From positions 255,038 to 319,037 of the forward strand of contig CAJJDN010000136.1 of assembly GCA_905182985.1 (NCBI GenBank): a DNA stretch of 64,000 nucleotides. Reading direction: 5' to 3'. Source of the stretch: Paramecium sonneborni. Taxonomy: Eukaryota > Ciliophora > Oligohymenophorea > Peniculida > Parameciidae. A model generated the notes under the pieces. That model was not told the DNA's origin and ran no database searches. It saw only the letters and a program-made list of their open reading frames with translations. Positions within the stretch are counted from its first letter, which is position 1. Every line of letters begins with the position of its first letter. Of this stretch, positions 24,044-36,509 are shown in pieces. The translations under genes were made by a program, and so were the position numbers.

Positions 24044-25226
24044 AATCTTTTTCATAATAGTATTCATCAAAAACATTAAGGTTTTAAGAAATTAAGAAGC
24101 CTGTTTGATTGATTATGATTTAATTTTCTTGATCTTCAAATTGAATTTGAGAAATATCGAAATTATCATTATGGAGAGGTACATATGGTGGTTGTAAAGT
24201 TTTATTAATTAATTTATCCCAAGGATAATCTTTAAGCCATGGATGATTTTTTACATCAATTAATCTATTAGATGGTTTTCTTTAAATCAATTTATTAATA
24301 AAATCAACGGCTTCTAAAGACCAACCTTCTAATTTTAATTTAATTGAAGCTTATTTAGATAGAATAGCATCTCTTATTTCTTTTCTATTTTAACCATAAT
24401 AAGGTCTTTTTCCAAGCATTAATTCATATGCTATTACACCTAATGAATAATAATCAGCTGGTATGCCATGTTCTAATCCACACATAACTTCTGGAGCCAT
24501 ATAACCTGGTGTTCCACTTGTATCTATTTGCAACGTATCTAATTTTCTTGCAACCCCTAAATCAGTTATTCTTAAATATCCTTTAGAATCCAAAACTAAA
24601 TTTTCTGGCTTCAGATCCCTATGAATAATACGATGAGAATGTAAATATTCCAAACCCACAATTACACAACAAATAAAGAACTCTGATATTGGTCATATTA
24701 TACTTGTTTATTCTTCATTAAATCTTCTATTACGACCTAAATGATATCTTAAATCTCCTCCTTATAAATAATCCAATACTAAATATATATTCTATTTATC
24801 TTAAAAAGCTGCAACAGCATTTACAATAAATTAATGATTGAAATTTTATAATAATCTTAATTCATTAATAACAGATGCCACACTTCGTTTATATAATACT
24901 AAAGCTTTACTCATTTCTTTCATTGCATAATATTTCTATTTATAGATCACTTTCCAAACTCTTCCAAATCCACCAATCCCTATTATATACTACAATTAAA
25001 AGTGTTTTCTGCTTAAACTAGGAATTATAGTTTATTTTGTTGATAACTACTTTGTATTTTATTCAAATGAGTTATGCCTAGAATTTAAAACAAATCTGAT
25101 TGGTGACATATTTATTACTTTTTTCTCATTTGAATTATTTCTTGTCTAATATTCTGCTTTACAAAGTACTCTTCCTAAAGAAGATCCTGGTTTTTAATTT
25201 CTATAGGGAGATGTATGCTTTCGCAT
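24000..25226 (-). CDS. AGC/YANK-type serine/threonine protein kinase
   Basis: 401 aa after one 21-nt intron ending CAG, which removes an in-frame TGA between EEQT and the segment ending VGLEYLHSH. A basic Ser-rich head of about 75 residues precedes the kinase domain. Visible motifs: Gly loop GIGGFGRV (about 81), VAIK-equivalent YYAMKEMSKA, HRDLKPEN (about 195), metal-binding DLG in ITDLGVARK in place of DFG, SGTPGYMAPEV, PADYYSLGVIAYELMLG, and NHPWLKDYPW of subdomain XI. The layout, with no insert and a short C-terminal tail after QPPYVPLHNDN, resembles STK32/YANK kinases. All catalytic residues are present, so it should be active. Confidence 0.88.
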
Positions 25227-25436
25227 CTTTATTTACTTATAAGTTTTTTTACAAATATTTTTAATCAATTTTTTATGAAAACCTACGATAAAATCAATTT
25301 TAAATAAAGTAAATTTATTGAATAATCTCTTACTATTTTAATAATATTATTATGGTATTTCTTACTTATAATCAAGGTACCTTATAATAAAAACAATAAA
25401 TTATATATATATATATTAATTTATAATAAAATTATT

Positions 25437-26055
25437 ATGAATTAGTATGGATTGACGGAAAAATTATCAGAAGAATAAAAAAGAAAATTACATGAATTAC
25501 ATCTCATTCAATAAAGAGAATTATCTGAATTAATAAGAAGACATTAAGAAGAATAATTATTGATATTTGAATAATGGAAGAAAGAAGAATAAGAGTCTCA
25601 AAATTAATCAAAAATTTTTTCTATTAAAGATGATAAAAATTCTATATTAAATTACAAACCATATACCTTAAGTTAATATAAACTATTGAAATTATAACCA
25701 ATATTAAAAAATCCTGGTTAAGGATTGGGTCCAACATTATCAATAGAGAAATGGTAGAAATAAAAGGATAAAATGGATAGAATGCTTGAATTTGCAGAAC
25801 ATGTATTAACTTCAAAGATATTTAAAGGTTAAAGTAGAGCATAGATAATTTAAATAAAGAATTCCAAAAAGTGAACCAAAACAAGTAACTGTTAGATAAA
25901 AAGGTTTAGAATTTGCAAGGAATATTTTAAAACCAATTGCACCTTCTCCAATGAGAAAAAAATCAATATCGAAAAATTCAGTTGAAAATGATGAATTAAT
26001 TGAATATGAAATGAGAAATTAATTATTAAAAGAATAGATAGGTAAAATGAAATGA
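25437..26055 (+). CDS. small Glu/Lys/Gln-rich protein, unknown
   Basis: 197 aa after one 25-nt intron that begins GTG and ends TAG (within 25865-25900). The N-terminal 60 residues form a charged helix (MNQYGLTEKLSEEQKRKL). The middle has PGQGLGPTLSIEKWQKQ and the C-terminus has ARNILKPIAPSPMRKKS and DELIEYEMRNQLLKEQIG. No domain recognised. It lies between a convergent SHIPPO gene and a divergent kinase. The 210 bp to the kinase start probably hold both promoters. Confidence 0.7.
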
Positions 26056-26148
26056 CTACTTTTCTTTTATTTTGATATTTTATATAAATTAAATAACAAT
26101 ATTGTATACACTACAAATGAAGTGTGTTTTTTTTGTTGTAAATAAAAT

Positions 26149-27030
26149 TCATATGAATGGTCTTTTTTCTCCTGGTTTTGTAATGAATTCTCTTTTTTTT
26201 GTAGCTTTATCAAATGCTGAATTTTATTCATATCTTCCTGGTCCAGGTGTAAAACTTAGAGATTTAAATGGATTCTTTTTTTCTCCAATTCCTTAAGAGA
26301 TTTTCTTATTTTGATTATAAAAAAAGTATTACTGAAAATCTATTAGGAACAGTCAATGATATTTAAGGTTAATATGTTTCCGGTCCAGGAACACCATTCT
26401 CTCTTTGATCATTAAACATTTTACCCTTACCCTTTAATTAAAATTAATATCTATGTTATCCAAGATCTTATCTTACATTGTATTCCCCAGGACCTTAAAT
26501 TAATATAAAATATACCTGGTAAAAATTTAGCTACTTCTGGAGCTTAATGTTTATTATATGGTAAATATGTTTTTGAATATGCTTCCCAAGACAATCCGAA
26601 TGATCTCTTTAATTAATCTATTCCAGGTTCTTATCTCACTTAATATCTATCAGGACTTGGAAATTCTTTTGCATTCACTTTTTACCATTCATATTGAAAT
26701 ACCTTCTTATTACCAAATCCTTATTGTGTATATCTAAATACAATATTCATCTATTTTATATTTACAACCTTTTTCCTAATTATGATGGTAATTCCAATTT
26801 TGTAGGTAATTAAAATTAAGATTAAGTATGAAATCTATTTGCCTTTGGAAATGATATCTGGGCAGCTGTATGTCTCAATGTACTCGATGAGATATTTGTA
26901 CTCAATCCAACCGTGTTTAAAAACAATGTATTTGTACTAAAAAACTGCTGACTACTTGTATTTGTTTCTCCAGGTTCGGTAATTACTCATAATAAATGCT
27001 TAACTTCCTACCTTTATGTTATTATTCCAT
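26149..27030 (-). CDS. SHIPPO/ODF3-like PGP-repeat protein
   Basis: About 255 aa after four introns (32, 32, 22 and 28 nt). Repeats seen are PSPDRYQVRQEPGIDQ, LPGPGEYNVRQDLG, VPGPETYQPQISLTVP and TPGPGRYEQNSAFDKATKK. SFGLSWEAYSKTYLP between repeats is also family-like. One intron splits a Pro-Gly codon pair (LPG|PGEY), as in the gene at 19045, though the two proteins are otherwise diverged. The extreme N-terminus (MEQQHKGRKLSIYYD) depends on a 32-nt AAG-ending intron and is less certain. Expected to be a ciliary microtubule-associated protein. Confidence 0.82.
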
Positions 27031-27093
27031 TAAATTAATTATATAATTATCATGACAAAATAAAACATAATTTTTGTTTATAAATAAAATTTT

Positions 27094-28739
27094 ATGAGTC
27101 AGTTGAAATTTGTAAGATCGAAGAGTACCATTAAATCAAATCCTTTAGGAAGACTACAATAAAAATTAAAATAAGTTTAAAAACCAGGGAAACTTCATGT
27201 TAGTGTTGGAAGAAGTAGATAATCTTCATAAAACAACGAAGAATTCCCTATCTCTACTCCAAAACATAAGTTAGATTTAAAACCATTTAAATTACATCAG
27301 ATTAATGAAAATACTGTTCCATTATCAAAATCTGATGGATGGCATTCATTGCTTCCATTATCTCATCATACAAAATTAATCAACGATTCAAACAAACTTT
27401 AAAACTCTTCTTAATCAAGTTTAAATTATGAAAATATATACAATAAATAACACTATTATACTCAAACAAACTATTGTTCACCTAAATTAAGTGAATGTAC
27501 AAAATACCATAAATTTGATACATTTTAATTCAAGTCAAATAAACTAAATTTATCTGATTAATAATCATCTTCAGATTATTTTTCAAATACTACATCGAAA
27601 TTTAATTCCAATCAATTCCTACTCAAATCAAGTCAAATAATTAATTAATAATGGAATTCAGACTATGAATAATCTAAATTAGATAGCATAACCAATTTTA
27701 ATATACATAATAAATGTTTTAATGAAAATTATATATCCAGTCATGAATAAATTAAAATTTCATCACAAAATGAAAATCGAGAATCAAATATATAAGACAT
27801 ATACTCTACTATTTCAAAAAAGAATTAAGTTACTACAAAACCTATAATAGAACAAAATGAAGATGATGAACTTTTAGCATAGAAATGTAGTACCGCAGCT
27901 TCATAAAGATTAGTGCCAAAGTTTTATAGTGAAATTTTAACTGAAAAATCACTTATTCTTAATGTACCTAAAATGTTTAAGGAAACTGAAATTTAAACAA
28001 GTTTTACATAGAATCAATAAACTGATTTGGTTGAATCTTAAAAATCAAAAGTAACTTGTAAATCTTCTACTAATGTATCAGTATAAACAAAATCAAAAAC
28101 TAAGAAATTAGGTTTATATCAATATCACCTTTCATATTTATCACCTAAGGTTAATAAAAATTTCATAGAAGCTGATTTATTGTCATACGATGACTTTAAA
28201 TCTTAAATTATTTGCAGCAATTAAAATAATATTCAAAATAAAAATGAACCTTATAAATTAAGAGAAGAGATTGATTTTAATAATAGGTAATATATTCTCC
28301 TAATCAAAGGTCATAAATTTTGGGCTAATAAAATAATATATACTTGACAAAAGAATTAATTTTAGATCCTTAAGATGATACACAACCTTTTTATCTTTAA
28401 GCTGAACCAAAAGAAATTAATCCAAATCTATTGGATAAAAATTACAATAATAAATTAAATATTTCCAAAGAATTTACTTAAAACAGTTGTACCAGCATTT
28501 CTAAAAGCAAAATAGATAAATGTGCATCATTTTAAAGTATAAAGAGTTACAAAGACCATTTAAATATCTTACTAAATTAAACTTCTTAAACTAATTGTAA
28601 AAATGATTAAAATTAACCTTATATAGTTTAATAAAATAAAACTAATACAACTAATAAGTAAAAATATCCACTTAGACACTAATAAAGCAATAAAAATATC
28701 ACTTAATAATAAAAATCAAAATAATTTAAAAAAAAATGA
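27094..28739 (+). CDS. large Ser/Asn/Gln-rich protein, unknown
   Basis: 540 aa after one 23-nt AAG-ending intron (28287-28309). It starts MSQLKFVRSKSTIKSNPLGR. It is rich in Ser, Asn, Gln and Lys throughout with no membrane segment, no obvious domain and only short ordered pieces (QYHLSYLSPKVNKNFIEADL; YLTKELILDPQDDTQPFYL). Ends QFKKK before TGA. Likely disordered. It starts 63 bp from the divergent SHIPPO gene, so the two probably share a promoter region. Confidence 0.7.
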
Positions 28740-29262
28740 ATATATATAGAACTTATTTTATCAATATATTAAATTTAAATTAATTTCTAAATTTATATCT
28801 TATTTTAATTTTAAGCTATGATGTAATTTCTAATAATAGCTATTACATTTAATTAAGTTACTTTTATATGGCTTCTTAATACCATTCATGTAATTTATTA
28901 ATTTTATCTAAACTTTATTATTCAATCTGATTAGCCTTTGTAATCAATCTTTCCATAACATATTGTAGATCTTAACATTCTTGAAATAGTCTGCTAATAA
29001 ACTATATCATCAATATTATTTCAGCTTCTGGTTTTATCTCTTAAATATTTATCAATCCTACTTAATTAATAAGTCCTTTATTTAATAAGTTATAATTTGT
29101 TGTTAATGATTCTTAAGATCATCCTTATTTTTAAAGCCTTTTTTAATTTAAGTATCGATTGTTTAATTACTAAGTAAATAGAAATAGTTTCTTAAGTTCA
29201 ATGCCAATAAGAAAATGAGAACTATTTGATCTTGAAATATCTAAATTCAAATTGCCTCTCAT
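28699..29262 (-). CDS. small coiled-coil protein (frame partly unresolved)
   Basis: The 5' part reads MRGNLNLDISRSNSSHFL and the 3' part has a clear coiled coil (ISRLFQECQDLQYVMERLI, QIEQQSLDKINKLHEWYQ). Both are in one frame, but a TGA near 29134 separates them. I could not place an intron that removes it, so either the exon structure differs or the gene is damaged. The stop inside the 3' end of the convergent gene is also tentative. No family recognised. Confidence 0.45.
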
Positions 29263-29312
29263 ATGTAATTTATAATATTTACATATATATATATATATAA
29301 TTAATTAATTAT

Positions 29313-32300
29313 TCAAAAGTTGATATCTTCAACATCAATCTAATCATCAATAAATGCATCTGATATATCTTTTGGATGATTTTTGTTGACTTATTTCTTC
29401 TTAAACTCCCACTATTTTGATCCACTTGTTATTTTATCATTTTTATCTAATCTTTATAAATAAACTTTTTCTAATTATTATTTTTTTGTCTCTTTGTTCA
29501 TCTAATAATTCTTTGTAAAATCTACTTAAGCCTATCCAGCATAAGATTATTCATCATTATTCTCATCACCAAACTCAAAATCTAAAGGTTTTATTTTTGC
29601 CTATCTATAATGTTGTTGTGTCTTACTATGACTTTGTACATGAATCTAAAAATCTTATCCCTATTATTCATCTTCAAATCTTTAATTTAATGAATTAAAT
29701 TCTGAAGGAGATATCTAATTCTCACCCCAATCTTAATCAGACATTGTATGAATTGAATCATTAGAATCAAATATATTCTTTATTTAAGATTCTCTTTCCT
29801 ATTTCTCTTTTTTTATTTACTCGCTCATTGTCTTCTTATGTCGATTCTCCACTTTCATCTTATATGGCTTAGGCTTTATTTATTAGATTTATATTTAATC
29901 TTAAAATATCTCTTAATCCTCTTCTTCTATTGCTCTGCTATCCATTAAAATTTAAATCTTATTCTAATCCTTTGATTCCTCTGTATTAAATTATGGTTAT
30001 TAATCTGGAACACCAATTTATAATTAAAAATTATCAATCTCATCTTCTTAATAACTCTGATGTGAAGGTTCTTTTAAATCATTTATTTTTATTTTTGGTC
30101 TAAATTAATTAGAAGGAATCGAAGGATAATCATCAATGTTTTGCTTATTGATTTCATTAAAATCATCACTTTATGCTTTATTTGCTTTTTAAATAGATGA
30201 TAAATTATCTTATTATTATTATTATTATTACTATTATTATTATTATTGTTATTATTACTATTATTATTGTTATTATTATTATTGTTATTCTATTTCCTTA
30301 TATTAATATACAAATGATTAAGATAATGGTTTTTCTTAAATAGAAACTTATTATGTAAATTATCCTTACTATGCTTTGTTTGTCTCTATACTAAAAGAAT
30401 CTCGACTAATAGATTTATGTGATAATGAGATTGCTCTATTTTATTCATTAGCAAATTAAGCTGATTTGGCAAGTTATTATGATTAAACTTATGAATATTC
30501 TAATGATTATATTATTTCTTTTTTAGATTATGATGATTTACGATTCGATTATTGATTATTATCTCCTTAAATATTTAACATTTCCGATTAATTCTTTTTG
30601 ATAGAAATTTCAGCTTTTTCAACTTATAAATTAATTTATTAAGAATCATTTTCATTATCATTTTCAAATGTAGTAATGATATTAAAATGATCAGGAGGAT
30701 AATCTTAAACTTTTTATAACTATAAAACTTTTTATTATTTTGATGGACTCTTATTCTTTTCCTCATCAAATATCGATAATTAACTGTTTTCATGAGGTTC
30801 TTCGGAATCGTCAATTTAACTTATATCCTTTAAGTGACTTTAACTTTATTCATTAAAAGTATTCTAACAATGTTAACTAGTTTAAGATTTGATAGAACTG
30901 AAATTGTCAGATCCTGGAGAAGCATAAGGAGGTTCATCGTCAGGATTCTCTTAATTATTATTTTATATATTCTTATAGTAAACAGTATGTTTTAAATTAG
31001 AAGGCACTATCTATTTTTATTATTTTTATGGAAATTATTAGGACCTTTGACTATCTTATTAAAATACTGGATTAGAATTCTTATCACTCAAAATTATACT
31101 AATCCCATTTAAATTACATGATTATTCTTATGATTGTTCATGTGATTTCTATTTAGTAATATCATTTTCTTAATTTACGGCCTAAGCATCTAAATCTGAG
31201 ATATCTATTTTTTATTCAAATTATGATTTCTAATCAAAGGGATGTTGAAAGTATCCCGAAATTTCATGTTTCTCAAAATTTTATTTAGATTCATTCAAAT
31301 AATAATTTTAAACAAATTCATCAAAAAATTATTCCCCTTTCTAAGTTTCCCAAATCAACAATAAAATGTTGCAAAAAGTAACAATAAGTGAATCAATAGC
31401 ACTTATAAAAGTCTAACTATTAAGTGAAGACTCATTATATGCAATCAGAGCACAACTTATGATTATTGGTATATTAACAAATGTAATGTATAATCCATTT
31501 AAGCAATTAAAAGAAAAAAATGGTTTGATGTCAATCATTTTAGCTTTAAAAAAGGAGAAACCAAAATATCGACTCATAATAAGTTTATATAATGGAAATG
31601 CTAACAAGATAGAAAATGAAATCAAGATATAATTGGTAACTTTATTTTTAATTTAAGAAGCTTACCATCTAATGAAATCTTAATCAATCCAAATTTTGGA
31701 ATAAACCAAAATAAAGTGAACAATATTAAATATGAGATTAAGTACAATTCCTACAGCTAGTATCCAAAAGTAATACATATCTAAGTATTCATAATAATTA
31801 TGTAATAAAAACAAAAGAGTTAACCATGATGATAATATAAGAGGAGCATTCAATCCTAAAATAGATCCTGGCATGTATGTTTCACTTTTGTATTACTTTG
31901 ATACTAAAACAGAGATTGTAAAAAATGTGAATAATATAACATGTGGAACTGGAATATATCTATTAGGTCCTAAGTTATTAATAACTTATTCAGGTATTAA
32001 TTCACAAAGTAATCCTTTAGGTTGATAATTATTTGGACATTCTTCTTTGCAAACACCTTAAATCAAATAACGAATATTTGATGATTAATTACATTGAGTA
32101 CAATTCGTTAATGAAGTGCATTAAGTACAAGAACTTGGACATTATACACATTTTCCACTTGTAAGATCAGAGAAATAAGAATCTGAACATTTAGAGACAC
32201 AAATAGTTCCATCTAAAAATAATGGTGTATCTCCTTAAACTAAACATGATGTACATGTTTATGAATTATCTTTGCATGTAAGACAATTTTATGAACATTA

Positions 32301-35300
32301 AAAACATTCTTGATTTATAGAATAATAGTTTGATTCACATTATTACACACAATTAAAATTAGAAAAATAATATGGTTTGACACAAGATAGGCAAATTTGT
32401 TTTTGATCTTTCAATTCACAAGTTTAACAATTTTAATTACATTTTAAACAAGAGTTTTGAGAAATATCTACATAATATTATTCTTCACATGTTAATACAC
32501 ATGATTATTATTTTAAAAGGAATCCATCTGAACATTTTACACAAGTAGTTTCATTAGAACATTAATTACATCCTGGAATACATGGTTTACATTGCATAGC
32601 TTCTTCATATATAAAATAACCAGAAGGACAATCTGCTCTGCATGTTCCTAATGAAAAATATTAACCTGGTTGACATTCAGTACATTAATCATTCTAAATA
32701 CAACTTATACAAGTAGCTGGACATAATTCGCATACTAGAATCTTATTTGAGTTATATGATTAATAATATCCTTTTGGACATCCATTTTTATAACATTTAA
32801 AATCATATAAAGGTATATTTGGTTAACATTTAGAACAATATGATGAATTCATTGAACATAAAATGCATTCACTATCGCATTTTTCACATTTGTCTATTAT
32901 TGTTAATGGTAAATAATAAGTATCTCCACATTTATCAAGACATATACTATCTTAATACTTATAATTAGCAAAACATTTATCGCAAGTTAGAATATTATTT
33001 ATTGGTTAACAACTTTAACAATTTTTAGGACATTATTAACATGAAAATTCTAGTTCATTTTAATAATATCCATCTCCACAGTTATCTACACAAGTAGTGG
33101 ATTTCATATAAATGAATTTAGATACTATAGATGTATAGCAAGTTTAACATTAAATATTATCAGGTGTTATAATTGTACAAGTTTTACAATTATTCGATTC
33201 TGGGCAAAGTATATTAAATTAGAAAGCTCCATTAAGTGAACTATCAACTAAATAAAGAGAATTGTCAATCTTTCTATAAGTCTTAATAGTAAATGTTCTT
33301 GGTTATTATTCGTTTTGAGGAGTTTAGATTCCATTCACTATTACATTATATTGTAATTGATTGGAGTCAAATGGTCCAGTTAAAACTAGGATATTATTAG
33401 ATTAAACATTACAATCCAATTTGTTATTGGATGTATCTTTACATGAATAACCTGAGGAAGGAAGATTAAATGGAAAGAATATATTAATTTAATAACTACC
33501 TTCAGCCAATCGATTTTGTAAAGCAAAATTAAATTAATAGACTGCACTTGTAGCTCCATAATACTATTAATCAACTTGCAATGAAGTTTATGTAATATCA
33601 CCAAATTATGTATTACTAATAAAGGGTCCTTATTAATAGCTCATAAACCCATTTAGGGACTAAGTTGAAAATTCGAAATCTTAACTTTTTGTCATTGTAT
33701 CCTTGCATTTGATAGTAGAAACAGTTAACTTTAATGTTGTTGGTAATAAGACTGAGTCTGTACTTTCAATTAATACATCTAATTAATTAGATGATATTTT
33801 AGTGCAAGTTTTGATGGCAGCTCCTTCAAGTTAACATGATGGATTATTATTAATAGTTAAATCACCAACTTTAACTGTCATTTAAATAGGATAAAATTAA
33901 GGAGTTTTAATTTTAATAGTAAAATAAAATGTATTGGATTATCCATTTTTAAAAGGTTGATTTGATTCAATAATTACTAATCCATCAAATGATGATCTAG
34001 TATTAACTGAATATCCTTAGACATTTGATATGGTGTCTATAATAGTATTGAATTAATCATAAGTAGAAAATTTAAAATTATTGGTTAAACTAGTATCAAA
34101 TGGATTTCTGATAGGGATAGATATAGAATTAATAGTAAATAATTTGGAATTGTCAATAGAATTAGTAAATTTAAATTCTAATACTTAATCTGAAATAGTT
34201 AGAATTTGACAACCATATTCATTATCAGTATTACAAGTTTATGTATTTTGATTGATAAATTTGATTTCTTATGGGATTTCCATTTTTAATATTCCTAAAG
34301 GTGGAATATTATTTTTGGGTGTGATTTTTAAAATGAAAAATGAATAATCCCCAACAATATCTGAATTTGATCCTTATCTTTCATATTAAACATTCAAGTT
34401 TCCAGGTGTGAATGAAGGTGATGAATATAAAAAGTTGATCATTCTATCAACAGAATAACCATTCTACATTGTTTATATATAAGAAATTGTAATAGTAGAA
34501 ATAGTAGATAATGGATTTAATACATTTTAAATTGCAATATTATGAGTACCAACAGTAGTTAAACATCCACCTATATCAATATATTCTGAAGTGATGATTG
34601 GAATAGCTACTTAATTATCACAATAACAAATAAGAGCAGAAGATAATAATGTATTTGCTAAAGCTATTCTAACAAATCCTGCTGAATTCAATGCATTTTT
34701 GATTGTTATACTAAATGTATATTTTGTATAAATGTTAATCTCAGTTGAATCAATCTTTAAACTAGCTGATAATTAATCATTTTAAACTGAAATTGTTGGA
34801 AAAACTATCTAATATTACAATACATCATTAGAATCCTTGAAATCAATCTAAGATTAAATAGGTTAAGTATTTCCCATTACTTTTAATGATTCCATATATA
34901 ATTTAATTGAAACATCCTTAATTGCAATTTATTGAGGCATTTAAGCTTTAATCAAATTTGGAGTACTCACAGTTAGTGATTCTAATAAACCAATTGATGT
35001 TGCTGATACATAACCTTTCACTGTTGATGTTGTTACAAACTCTCCATTGCTTAATATTGAAATCTCAATTCTTGGATTTTAATTAAAAGAAATGGGTAAT
35101 ACTATATTTTCCCAAATCATTTATAATTTATCTGTATTTGGATATAAACCACTTGTTGAATTAGATGAAAATGCAACTGAACCCCCATATGGTTAAAAAC
35201 TCTTTATTTGAATGTTATCACATGATTAAGAAGCAAATTATATATTGAAATTTCCTATCTATTTATTTGTATGTGGTCCTCTTACATTTATACATCGAAT

Positions 35301-35594
35301 TATCATATTACCTGCTATTAATGGACATGTAAACTTTTGACTCTACTATGTACATCCTATATTTAATGAAGTCTTTATAATCTTTAATATTATTACTTCT
35401 CGACAAGTAGTGCTTCCACTTATTAAAGGTTATATAGATGGTGATCCATTCCAAAAAGTTGGAAATGTTAAATCCACATTACCATCACTTGTGATTGTAA
35501 ATTCAAATTACACAGACCCATCTATTTTATATGCAAAACTATTTAACGCTGTTCCCTTTATTGTTGAACAATCCAATGCTACAATTATTAACAT
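29313..35594 (-). CDS. giant Cys-rich (furin-like repeat) membrane protein
   Basis: Open for 2093 codons with no intron needed. A short hydrophobic start (MLIIVALDCSTIKG) may be the signal peptide; the true start could be further upstream. About 750 residues of Ser/Thr/Asn/Ile-rich beta-type ectodomain follow. A Cys-rich block of about 400 residues (roughly 33200-32000) has furin-like/GFR repeats, e.g. CPKNCQSCQPINNILTCDKC and CSQNCLTCKDNSQTCTSC. Hydrophobic segments then follow (VPHVILFTFFTISVLV, LILSSWLTLLFLL, FWILAVGIVLNLIF, ILISFSILLAFPLY, LYITFVNIPIIISCALIA, LIVTFCNILLLIW). The last 680 residues are a hydrophilic, Gln/Asn/Asp/Ser-rich presumed cytoplasmic tail with a 26-Gln run. It is probably a surface receptor or adhesion-type protein; ligand unknown. 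Confidence 0.8.
30210..30287 (-). repeat. polyglutamine tract of 26 codons, mostly TAA
   Basis: On the minus strand the tract is 21 TAA, 2 TAG and 3 CAA codons in a row, in the frame of the giant membrane protein's cytoplasmic tail. It is preceded by EIE and followed by DNLSSIQK. In the standard code it would look like a TTA/TAA microsatellite. Confidence 0.88.
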
Positions 35595-36509
35595 ATCTAT
35601 TTTACTTGCTAAGGCAACATTCAAAATTTGAATTATGAATATTGAAATATACATTTATATAATAATTTTATTAAATTATTTAAAACATCTTTTACAAACT
35701 TTCTAAAAACTAATATTCTTTTTTTTTTCATTCTATTTTTATATTAATCTAAATCAATTTTATCGATCATCTCAGTTTTTTACTTAAAACGACAAACCTA
35801 AATCAAAAAGAACAGAAATTTCATCCATTTATTGACCTACCTCCACAAATGAATTAACACTTTACGAACTAATAGTTATTTTTAATCGAAAAAGGTATTT
35901 TCATAGTTTTTATTATTTAAAAAAAATTAGAGACTTATTGAAAATTTTTAAAGATTAATTTTTTTGCATATCAGTAATCTGGATTATCTATTAAAATTAC
36001 AATATTCAAGAATTACTCATATTTAATCATTGTATTCAATTTTTTGATATAGTTTTAATATGAAGTGAACAAATATACAAGATTGAAACAAATTATGATA
36101 ATAAAATCATCTTTATTTTCAAGGTTAGGTAACAACTGAGATCGATCCTTATAAAAGATGTTTTTAAAGAGTCGAATTCACCTCAATAGGACAGTCAGTT
36201 GCTCGAAATTATAGATAAAGTGCTTAATTATCAAAAGTAACCTTTTTTAATCTTTTTTTTGAACTTATATCAACAGGTGACAAAAGTGTTTGATGATGGA
36301 TGTCACCTCTAACACCTAATATCTAATTAAACTTTATTTTCTTAGACATCTTTTAATTTATTTAAAAAAAAGAATGAAAGAAAATCAGTTTTAATTAGTT
36401 TATTATCCTGATTGAATGATTTACAAAAATACAAATCATTATTGATATATAATTCTAATCCAATTCATATATATAATCATATAAATAATTTTTTATAAAT
36501 TAATTTTAA
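35595..36509. other. 0.9-kb gap with unexplained less AT-rich island
   Basis: No convincing protein gene. Most is AT-rich, but about 36120-36320 has markedly more G and C than its surroundings. It contains a stretch readable on the plus strand as EIDPYKRCFQRVEFTSIGQS and a perfect hairpin at 36275-36308. It could be a small ncRNA gene, a short exon or a relic. The stretch also carries the presumed promoters of the flanking divergent genes. Confidence 0.45.
36275..36308. other. perfect 8-bp stem hairpin, 18-nt loop
   Basis: AGGTGACA at 36275-36282 pairs with TGTCACCT at 36301-36308. The loop contains TGATGA, which resembles a box C element, but I see no matching box D (CTGA) at a suitable distance. 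Function unknown. Confidence 0.4.

Noticed and set aside
24390..24659. Kinase fragment as a truncated gene
   Set aside because: The apparent ends are TAA/TAG Gln codons and an intron; the full kinase domain is intact.
30181..30300. Non-coding TTA microsatellite
   Set aside because: It lies in frame inside a 2093-codon ORF and encodes 26 glutamines under code 6.
31620..31660. A 26-nt intron between membrane segments of the giant protein
   Set aside because: Splicing breaks the frame, while the unspliced reading is open and continues into the next hydrophobic segment.
36120..36330. tRNA gene in the GC-richer island
   Set aside because: I could not fold a cloverleaf; the TCGAATTC stretch lacks a pairing T-arm and no acceptor stem was found.
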